The translations under genes and the position numbers were made by a program. Below, piece after piece: positions 55,071 through 64,000 of a stretch of DNA of 64,000 nt. Source of the DNA: Diphasiastrum complanatum (taxonomy: Eukaryota > Streptophyta > Lycopodiopsida > Lycopodiales > Lycopodiaceae); NCBI GenBank assembly GCA_029204225.1, contig CM055100.1, forward strand, positions 13,490,444 through 13,554,443, read 5' to 3'. The notes below the pieces were generated by a model that made no database searches, was not told the origin of the DNA, and was given only the letters and a program-made list of their open reading frames with translations. Within the stretch, counting starts at the first letter, position 1, and each line of letters opens with the position of its first letter.

Positions 55071-58000
55071 TCAATCCCTATTATTATCCAGTAGGTTGTC
55101 GAGAGCCGTTTGCATAAACAAGACTTTTCCCAATGCTTTGGTGAAGATATCACGCACACTCTCCCTTGAAGAAACATGCTGAAGCTCCACCTCCTTTGCC
55201 ATGACTTGTTCTCTCACAAAATGATAAGCCACGTCAATATGTTTGTTCATTGCATGAAAAATAGGATTGTTTGCCAATCTTTGGGCTGAAAGGTTATCAC
55301 AAAAGATGATTGGACTCTCTGAAAAATCTAACAAGTGAAAATTTATTACCATCATTTTGATCTATAGCATCTCCTTTGTGCATGAAGTCAAGGCTTTGTA
55401 CTCGGTCTCACTAGAAGATAATGAGATTGTTGCTTGTTTCTTTGACATCCATGAGATAGCTCCATCACCTATGAAGATAGCATGTGCACTTATGGATATC
55501 CTACCCATTTGATCTCCAGCAAAGTCTGAATCTGAAAATCCATACAAGCTAGGTGATGATCCTCCATAAACAATGTCAAAATCTCTGAAACCCGAGATGT
55601 ACCTCAATACTGTATTGTCTAGCTTCAAATGCTTCACACTAGGATCATGCATAGATTGACTTAATCTACCAACACAATAGCTAAGATTAGGTCTTGTGAT
55701 GGTTAGATATATGAGTGAACCAACTACCTTTCTATAGAGAGTAATGTCCTCGAAGGATCCTTCATTACCTCTTATAGTGAGCTTTACATTTGACTCCATT
55801 GGTATATCACAAGATTTAGTATCTACCATATGAAATCTTTTTAGAATAGAATTGGCATACTTCTCTTCACAAATGAAAGTAGATTGAAAAGTTCTTAATA
55901 CCTCTATTCCCAAGATATAATGCAAAAGATCAAGATCATGCACATCAAGCTCTTTTTTTAGTGCCATCTTGATATCATCAATATCTTGATTGTTGCCTCC
56001 ACTCATACCAACAAATCTATAGTAAAGTGAATGATCTCACTCATTTAGAAAGATGTTAAGCTTAGCATACCAACTCCTTGGTGCTTGCTTAAGTCCATAA
56101 AAACTCTTTCGTAGAACAAACACACATGATTAGGCTTGCCATGTGAAATGTAGCCCTTGGGTTGCTCCATAAACATCTCTTCCTCAAGATCACCATTCAA
56201 GAATGCCTATGTAATGTTCAATTGCCATAGATCCCATCCAAAAAGTTTTGCAAGGGATATGATGACCCGAATGCTCACCATCTTTGCCACATGTGCAAGG
56301 GTCTCATCATAGACATTTCCATACTCTTGTGCATATCCTTTTGCCACCAACCTTGCTTTGTACTTGTTGATTGATCCATCTTGGTTTGTCTTTACTTTGA
56401 AGATCTACTTGTGTCCAATAGCCTTCTTGTCCTTTGGAAGTTCCACCAATCTCCATGTGTCATTCTTCATAAGAGCTTGATACACAAGATCCATTGCTTG
56501 GATCCACTCCTCTTTTTGTCTTGCTTCATCTACACATGTAGTTTCATCAAAAGAGATTAGGAAGTCATAGTTTATCCCACCAACAACTATGCTTAATTTT
56601 TTCATCATAAGTGAGCCTCAAAGATTGTTGTCTTTGCCTTGATGTCCTCCTTGGATTTTGATTTGAAGTAGGCTCTTCGACATCAACATCCAAGTATCAT
56701 CAATATCATCAACATCAAGAATGTTAGATCCAACATCCACACCACCACTTGAAAAAACTTTTGGAAAGTTTCCTTCATAAAAAATGACATCTCTTCCAAT
56801 GACCACTTTCTTAGTTGAAGGAATAAAAACTTTGTAAGCCTTGCTCACCTCACTATATATAGCCAACAAATATACCTTTCCTTGAAGATGGATCCATATT
56901 TGTCCTATCATCAAGAGTGATGTTGATATAGCAAATGCCAAAAGTTTTGAGAAACTTGACACTCGGCCTTCTACCAAACAAGACTTCAAAAAGGATTTTT
57001 CCATCCAATACCACACTCAACCACCACTTGCATAGAAAATTAGCACACAACAAAGCCTGATCCCGAAAGGATTTAGGAAGATTTGCACCTAATCTCATGG
57101 CTTTGGCTCCTTCACATAAGGTTCTATTCTTTCTCTCGGTCACTCCATTTTGTTGTGATGTTCTTGGGCTTGTGTACTCCCTCTTGATTTCATTTGCATC
57201 ACAAAATGCCTTAAACTTGGTAGAAATGTACTCACCACCATTGTCACTCCTCAAACACTTGATCTTTGTACAAAATTGGACCTCCCTTGCAATCTTGAAC
57301 TTGACAAAGACATCAAACACCTCATCTTTGCTCTTTAGTAGATACACCCAACAAAATCTACTAAAATCATCAATTTAAGTCACATACATCTTAGCAACTC
57401 CATTGGTAATTGTAGTAACACCATGAACATCCAAATGCACAAGTTGAAAAGGCTTACTTGACCTTGATGTAGATCTCTTATAAGGTAACCTATGTGACTT
57501 TGATAAAGCACATTGGTCACAAATATGATTTAAGCTTGTTAAAGATTCGGGAAGACCAAACACAACTTGCCTCTTTGCCATCACCTTCAATGACGTGTAG
57601 TTGAGATGCCCTAATCTCTTGTGCCATACCTCTTGCATTGACAGTTACTCCTTTGTCACACATCCGACTTGCTTAGCAACAACACAAGCATCAAGTTTGA
57701 ACAACTTACCTTGCCTATTCTCTTTTGCGATCAATTCATCCTCCTTATGGATCAAACAAACATCACCATCAAACTCCACTTTAAATTCCTTGTCAAGCAT
57801 TGACTCAAATTCAGAAGGTTCTTAGTGATAGATGGAATGAACAAAACATCTTTCAAATTCACATTCCTATTTGTAAAGAGGGAAATTGTGCCAATCCTTT
57901 TGATTGCACACTCACCATCATTGGCTGTGTAGATCACCTTCTTGTCACCTTCGATTGCCATCAATGATGAATAATACTCATCATGATATGTCATATGTGA

Positions 58001-58450
58001 TGTAGCTCCACTATCAATCACCAAAGATCAATATCTCCATGGTTAAGCAACAAACAAGATGACATAAGAAAATAATTGTTTGAATTTTGTTCATCAACAA
58101 TATCTTCATTAAGAGTTGGATTGGTTTGTTTCTTACCTTGATCTCTCTTGTTCTTGAAGCAATCACTAGCAAAGGAGAAGGCTCACCTTGATCTTGCCCT
58201 TTGGACCACTTACTTTTGCCTTTTCCCTTGAACTTGACTTTTGAGAACATAGTTTCCTCCTCTCCAATTTGAGATCTAGAAGTAGATTCTCCTCTTGGTA
58301 GAAGCCTAAACTCCTCCTTCACCAAGATTTCTTGCAAATCCTCCATACTTGGCAATGTCTTTTGAATAGCAAAACTTTGCACCAAATTAGCATGATCATC
58401 CAACAAGCCATTAAGAACAACTTGAACAAGCTCCACACTGAAGCCATTAC
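55071..58450 (-). pseudogene. copia C: gag end to RNase H
   Basis: In minus order: gag C-terminus (58450-58100); protease active site MVIDSGATSHMTYH (58024); pre-integrase (WHKRLGHLNYTSLK, ICDQCALSKSHRLPYK, 57640-57480); integrase with VHLDVHG, LRSDNGGEY and NGVTERKN (57450-57120). RT follows (MDLVYQALMKNDTWRLVELP at 56510; motif A region QLNIT, stop, AFLNG near 56190), with the thumb at 55960-55800. RNase H includes ITRPNLSYCVGRLSQ, SLSSSETEYKALTSCTKEML and FCDNLSAQRLANNP, ending near 55071. The motif A Asp reads Asn, and motif C is missing: YYRFV runs straight into SGGNNQDID near 56010. Confidence 0.92.
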
Positions 58451-58454
58451 CAGC

Positions 58455-58920
58455 AGACAGGAAGACTGTAAAGTGAAAGTGGATTTTCAATTACAAGTAT
58501 GGACCAGATGGCAATGTATCAAAGTACCATGCCAGATTGGTAGCAAAAGGTTTCTCGCAAAAGTATGGTGTTGACTATACTGAAACCTTTTCTCTAGTTG
58601 TAAACCATTCATCCGTACGCCTACTATTTTCATATGCAGCAACATACAGTCTCAAGATCCACACAGTGGATGAAAAGACCGCCTTATTACATGGCGAGTT
58701 GAATGAAGAGATCTACATGGACCAACCTCCAAGATTCATCTATACATCCTTTGCCAACTACACCTACCGAATGCAAAGAAGCATATACGGATTGAAGCAG
58801 TCTGTCAGACAATGGTATAAGAAGAAGGATCACACCTTTAGATCCTTAGGATTTCAACCATTCATCCTATGAAGCAGAGTATGTTGCAACAGCCAAAATG
58901 GCGAACGAGCTAAAATAAAT
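58455..58920 (+). pseudogene. copia D: RT fragment joined to an RNase H scrap
   Basis: The plus strand encodes KWIFNYKYGPDGN-like sequence, ARLVAKGFSQKYGVDYTETF, the variant motif A TVDEKTALLHGEL and MQRSIYGLKQSVRQWYKKKD. It then jumps to EAEYVATAKMANELK, the RNase H active-site helix. Motif C and the intervening domain are deleted. It is closely related to copia A's RT. Confidence 0.9.
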
Positions 58921-58924
58921 TGAT

Positions 58925-59530
58925 AATATGCCAGACTGGTTGCCAAGTGGTTCTCACAAATTTCAGACCTGGATTATTCTAAAATCTTTAGTCCCGTGGT
59001 AAGTCATATCTCAATTTGTTTGCTTCTTTCTAATTATGCAGCTGCAGCAAACCTTGAAATTCACATCAAATGGACATCCAAACTGCATTCCTCAATGGCA
59101 CCATTGAAGAGGAGATTTACATGTCTTAGGCAGAAGGATATGAGCTAAAGGTCAATGAGCACTTGATATGCAAAATTCATAAAGCTCTATATAGTCTGAA
59201 ACAATCTCCAAGAGCCTGGTTTCAGAAAATAAACACATTTCTAATCGAGAATGGTTTCATTCCAAATTTGGCAGACTCAAATGTTTATTTTAAGTCTGTA
59301 TCGGATTCCTTCATAATCATCACTCTTTATGGTGATGACATGTTACTGTTCAATAACAGCTTAAATTGTTAAAGGATACCAAATGCTTGTTAGCACAAGA
59401 ATAGAAGATGACATATATGGGTCATGCACACTATTGTCTCAGAATTCAGATTTTTCGAACTTGACGTAGCAGGCATATTCTCATCAGCCAGCAGAGATAC
59501 CTCACCAATGTGCTACAAAAATATGAAATT
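58925..59530 (+). pseudogene. copia B-type RT fragment with YGDD motif
   Basis: The plus strand encodes a decayed RT start, HQMDIQTAFLNGTIEEEIYM, stop, then ICKIHKALYSLKQSPRAWF and ADSNVYFKSVSDSFIIITL. Motif C reads YGDD (59328-59339). A thumb piece ILISQQRYLTNVLQKYE follows. It resembles copia B in sequence. Several stops and frame changes. Confidence 0.9.
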
Positions 59531-59567
59531 GTAGAAATTCGGATATGTTCTAAGTTTTTTGAGCCTA

Positions 59568-60105
59568 TGTACACTGGTTGGATTTTCGAACCAGTGTACT
59601 GTCAACTCGAAAATCCAACCCACGTTGCGGCGTTGATAGTTTGCCTACCTTTGTACATAACTGTCTGCCAAAAATGATGGCTACCTATTGTAGGACAAAT
59701 ATAATTAATCAAGTAGATGAATGTCAGCTTTCAAAGTACTAATCATTTGACTTCCAATCATCAAGGAGGATCTACTAGAGTCCGCGTTTTGATTAGGCTA
59801 TCATCTTGCAGGTGTTTTGTAGTAATGTAGTTTTGAAATTTTTTTCGTTAGCTATTGTCAAACTCAGCTGAAGACTGATTAGCACCCACTGTTTTGCGCC
59901 AGCTTCAAGCTCGTGTACTTAGTTTTGATTATTGTCAGAGTGCATTTTTTGTGTCTACACTACTATCTTGTTCCATTGCACATTGTAGTTATTTTTGATT
60001 CATTTTGAATTCGTTTATTGGTAATTGCCGCATTTCCGATCCACAACTTGCACCACCAGCTCACTACTTCCGTTGCAAGAGAATGATTTTCTCTGATTTT
60101 CGACA
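59568..60105 (+). repeat. putative 5' LTR of a plus-oriented copia element
   Basis: It ends TTTTCGACA directly before a primer-binding site. A TGTACACTGG start near 59568 is plausible. The 5' end carries overlapping inverted repeats (59569-59620). The downstream body has not been found. Confidence 0.55.
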
Positions 60106-60117
60106 TGGCATCAGAGC
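60106..60117 (+). promoter_or_regulatory. primer-binding site (variant)
   Basis: TGGCATCAGAGC, one mismatch from the usual copia site, immediately after the LTR end. Confidence 0.7.
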
Positions 60118-62940
60118 TTCTATTTTGATCAGATCTCCTCTAACCCGATATTAGTCAACATCTCTGGTAAACTCTTGATTTCCTACAGTCCTAAGGCTAT
60201 CATAAAGTTTGGTTAGGATTGAACACCATTAAGGGTCTCAAAAAGTCAAAAAATAGTGTATTTTTGGGTTTTTTTGAGCTTGAATAACTTTTCATTGGTG
60301 GTCCGCACCTGCTAGAATTTTTTACAAGCTTAAAGATATGATGGATTTCCTCTGATTTGAGCCATCATGCACCCAATTTGGTGGTGTGGGGCTTGTGTTG
60401 AAGTTTTGCTTGTTGAAGGAGTCCAAAAAATGCAATTTTTGCATGATCTGAGTATATGAATGCTTGCTGGACTTGTTAGAGGCATCGATGCCTCTCTAAT
60501 GAGCATTAGAAGAGTGCTTGTAACCTCTGATTGGATGATTACTGGGCTAAATAGAGATTTTTGATGAAATCACCTTGGAAAAGTGCGGCCTCCTACCTAA
60601 ATTTTGATCATTTACAAATCACACGTGTGAATCTTAAGGAACAAGGTGACATGGCAGGTGTCTTGTAGACCTATCTCCCTCCCTACTGTGCTTTACAACG
60701 AGCAATTTGGTGTCCTGTAGACGAAGTTATGGCTATCAAAAGTTTGACAATTTTTGAACTAAAATTTGAAAATATTTCGAATTGTTTTGACGCATGCATG
60801 CAGACAACTCATTTTAGTGCTTTTTTGTTGAAAATGCAAATCACATAAACATGGGCTATAATCTGGCAGATATATTCATAATGTGCATGTGTTACTCACA
60901 TAACTCACTGAGAATCTTGCAACTCAGCTACAAGAGAACTCTATTTCTCATTAGTAAATAACATATCTGGGGAAATTTTGAAGTAAATAATTCCACATGA
61001 CAAGTTTTCCAACGATCAAACTTTTATTAACAAAATTTCTTCAACCAATCAAACTACATCAGATCTTAGTATTCTACCCAAGATTAGGCTGACTTATACA
61101 GACATAAGATTAAGACTAAAGCTTATTCCCACCCAATCAGCGGAACCTTAATGTAATCTCTACCACCACTATCCATATTCATGGATATCTCAAAGCTCAT
61201 TACCCCCAAAACTCCTCTAGTTCCAGATTATTCAAAACAATCCCTAGAGAGTTCCTCTGTTTCAACTGGATAGTTTGACCTTTGCACACATATTGGATTT
61301 TTCACAAACAATCTATGCAACTGGCTGATACATTGAAGTCTTATTTCTATATTTTTTTCTCATTTATTCAAAAGAAATTTCATAATTTCCATTAAAAAAT
61401 TCTCAAGAGACAATGTATAAGATATCAAAGATTCGAAAAAGTCTATAATGAGTATCCAATACTATTACAAGCCGAACTTCCTCCAAAATCATAGCATATC
61501 TTATTCCAAATTATAGAAATATTACATCTCAATAATCAACTATCAAATAGAGATAAATATTTGGGTCTAGGAAGTCTAAATTCCACTGAATCATTTGAAA
61601 ACATCAATAGATTATTAGCAATATCCATACTTCTGTGAAAGTATAATTTCATGTAACTATAATAAGTCCTTTAGAATATAGTTCCACACTAGAAGGAATT
61701 ATATGAATCTCAATCCAATTGTCTCGTATTTAAGAAATTTCTAAAAAGTAGAGGTTTGAGAATAGATTTAAGGGCCTCCAAATTTTGTAAATAATGAGAT
61801 ACCATTTGGGATCCGAATCTACATCTCAAAATTTTCCAAAGTACTCTGAGCAAATAACCAATGGATTTTTCTGTTAGTATTACCATTACAATAATCATTA
61901 ATCATTGATCTACAGATCATTCTTGCACAAGAAATCCCCTTTGGAATCACTGATGTCTGATACCACTAGTTTTCCTCCAAGAATTCTATAATTAAGATCT
62001 GTTTCTGAATCATTAGCAATTGACTTGAGTAATTGGACTACTCTCGGTTAAAAGTTAATTGGCTAAATAAGCAGTGTGAAGAGAATTCACCAAAATTATT
62101 TTGATCAATATTGCTTATAAGACACATGCTTTGTGAGTATTTGGGATTCATCGATAAAAGTTGTGTGCATAGAATATAGGAAATTCTTGGTACAGAATAT
62201 TTCTCGAATGGGAAATAGACTCTAAGTTATTGATTGTATTCAAGTGAGCTCATACTGGATGACAAAGTTTAACTAATATCAAAGATAACCATTGAATACA
62301 GTTGGAATATAGCCAAACTTTGTAATCTCTAGATGTTGTTCTAGGTGATTGTATACAATTATGTTGTTAAAGACGGGTGTTAAAATGGTCTTTAATCACT
62401 TGGTTGATTGCAGAATTTGGACAACTCATAATATGAATAAGAATCTGGTTGAAAAAATATTTTTGAAATCTAGTAATTATCCTTGGAGAAAATACTTCAG
62501 AATGGTTCTTATATTTCATGAGTGGTGTGCTATATATATACTCCAGTATCTTTTAACGATTAAGTATGGTTTTGAAATTCTGTAAATTATGATTGACAAA
62601 TCATAAGATTCTAAATGTTATGATTGATGTAAATTGATACTTAATTATCATTAAAGATTATAAGGAAATATGATGATTCTTAAGAGATGAGTGATTCTCG
62701 ATCTATTGAATGAGTCAAGAATCTAGATCAATCTGCAGAGAATCTAAATTTCTTTACTCCAGTGCATACTTGAGATTGTATGGACACATGTATTTTCATA
62801 AAGGTAATTTGTTTTCTTATGAGGAATTTTCTTACTTTAGTAGATAAAATTCTACTATAGATTGTAGTCAAGGAATGCTTGTGTACTGTTTTCAGCCTAA
62901 ATCTTCGATTAGTTAGGAGACATTCAAATCTATCAAGATT
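60118..62940. other. unassigned AT-rich DNA after the LTR
   Basis: The first 600 bp or so may be retroelement leader. No gag, protease or other domain is recognised. Frames at 61710-61898 and 62349-62585 are unidentified. A TGGTATCAGA-like sequence on the minus strand at 61960-61973 lacks an adjacent LTR start. Confidence 0.45.
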
Positions 62941-62942
62941 GT

Positions 62943-63722
62943 ATGGTTGCTATTTTCTTGCATGAGGTGCTAGGAATAGAGCACTTAACTCAAGAGAGGA
63001 TTCAGAGTACTCATGATCGAGTTAAAAATCATTTTATCTTGATGGATCTCCAGAGATTTTGGTGGGATGAATTGTTATACTTAATTTTTTATAAATCTAA
63101 GTGTATTTGTACCAAGAAGCATTCATGACAGGTCTACAAGAATTTGTGGATAGACTTGGACTATAATTGTTTGTTTATTTAACTTTTGAACATTGATTTT
63201 CAATGTAAGGTGACATTTCACCCAGTGGTTCATGTAAATTGAGGTTACATGAAGGTGACGTTACTAGATTGGAGAGAATCATATCCAATAGAAGAATTTA
63301 TCGCTTAGTGTACTTCTAGCAGCATATGTACTACTTCAAAGCAAGTCAGATTAAGGATAATGATTTTATGGATAATTGTGAAAGCTGAAGGATTGGTTTG
63401 TAAGCTTTTGAACTTGATCTTTAGGATTAGTCGACTGCCGCATGAAGTGTATCATCTAAACTTAGTTTATATGATGATGACAATTGGATATATTAAAGAT
63501 TTTATACATTTGGAGGACTTAACGTTCGATGTACCTTTGCAACCTGAAAGAGTACTTAGAATCAGAAATATACAATTGAGAAATCGTTCTATCTCTGAGT
63601 ACTTGATTAGGTAGGTTAGTCAGCTTGAGGATAATGATTCGTGGGCAAGAGTTAAAAGCATACAAAGTGAATCTTTCCTAGTTGTTCGTTTTGAGGACAA
63701 AACTTGTTTAAGAGGGGAAGAA
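62943..63722 (+). pseudogene. chromovirus integrase C-terminus and chromodomain
   Basis: From about 63425 the plus strand encodes RLPHEVYHLNLVYM, FIHLEDLTFDVPLQPERVL and IRNIQLRNRSISEYLIR, then a stop (63612-63614) where the conserved Trp of the chromodomain is expected, then QLEDNDSWA. The sequence upstream (62943-63400) is probably decayed integrase (LGIEHLTQERIQSTHDRV). It ends at FEDKTCLRGEE and a polypurine run AAGAGGGGAAGAA (63708-63721). Confidence 0.75.
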
Positions 63723-64000
63723 TGTTACGTCTATGCCCAGTATGTGGGATTCGGAATAATTCCTGACACGGATATGCAGTTTCTCCAATGTATATGGTTA
63801 TTAGTTATGCCCGGTCATTCTAGAGTTGGCTGGTAAAGTAATTAATAATCATATGAGGGCCCAAATCTATAATCGAATATAGGAGGTCAATAGCTAAATT
63901 AGGTTGCATGGGGATCCTAAGAGAAATATTATCTCCTCATGGGAGAGAATATATACTATGGAAACTCACCCATCTCCCTATCCGATTTTCTGGTCTATGA
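63723..64000 (+). repeat. 3' LTR of the right-edge chromovirus (cut by window end)
   Basis: It starts TGTTACGTCTATGCCC directly after the polypurine run and continues to the end. A TATATA box lies near 63950. Confidence 0.7.

Noticed and set aside
61960-61973. TGGTATCAGA-like primer-binding site on the minus strand
   Set aside because: No TG-starting LTR adjoins it, and no gag follows.
1-64000. A novel multi-gene system (defence, biosynthetic cluster, CRISPR)
   Set aside because: Only one host gene was found; the rest is decayed retroelements and simple repeats, with no array or gene cluster.

Overview
The window comes from a large plant nuclear genome. The evidence is spliced genes with GT-AG introns, abundant Ty1/copia and Ty3/gypsy (chromovirus) wreckage, a LINE fossil, hAT-like MITEs and CT/GA microsatellites. 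The species cannot be named. The long, transposon-filled introns suggest a woody or otherwise large-genome seed plant. No bacterial features, rRNA, tRNA or CRISPR were seen.

One host gene can be reconstructed completely. It is a minus-strand, 12-exon gene whose CDS runs from 43034 down to 18318 (1,551 nt, 516 codons plus stop). It encodes a BRAP2-type RING-H2 / ZnF-UBP E3 ubiquitin ligase of the plant BRIZ1/BRIZ2 family. Every junction is GT-AG and every codon phase closes. The RING is assembled from exons 4, 5 and 6, ZnF-UBP from exons 6 and 7, and a C-terminal coiled coil from exons 8-11. A TATA box, a pyrimidine patch and a G-box lie upstream.

The gene spans about 24.7 kb because its introns carry transposons. 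Intron 3 (9.2 kb) holds three copia remnants, a 194-bp LTR with primer-binding site, and a MITE. Intron 4 holds a gypsy integrase fossil. Intron 5 holds a CT microsatellite, a LINE and a perfect-TIR MITE with an 8-bp target duplication. Intron 10 (5.6 kb) holds a partly duplicated LTR and a copia integrase fossil.

Layout left to right: 1-3389 minus copia element cut by the window edge and apparently nested in an older LTR element (LTR 4376-4910); 4.9-12.2 kb gene-free DNA with small tandem repeats; 12.2-14.2 kb minus chromovirus; 14.8-15.7 kb plus copia RT/RNase H; 15.7-18.3 kb 3' flank; 18.3-43.0 kb BRIZ gene; 43.0-43.6 kb promoter; 43.9-45.0 kb minus chromovirus end; 45.8-51.1 kb minus copia element with a long, internally duplicated LTR; 51.8-52.2 kb 16-unit minisatellite; 52.9-60.1 kb mosaic of at least four copia fragments in both orientations; 62.9-64.0 kb plus chromovirus end with its 3' LTR entering the window edge.

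No transposon here looks autonomous. All coding remnants carry stops, frameshifts, deletions or altered catalytic residues, and many stops fit C-to-T decay of methylated DNA.
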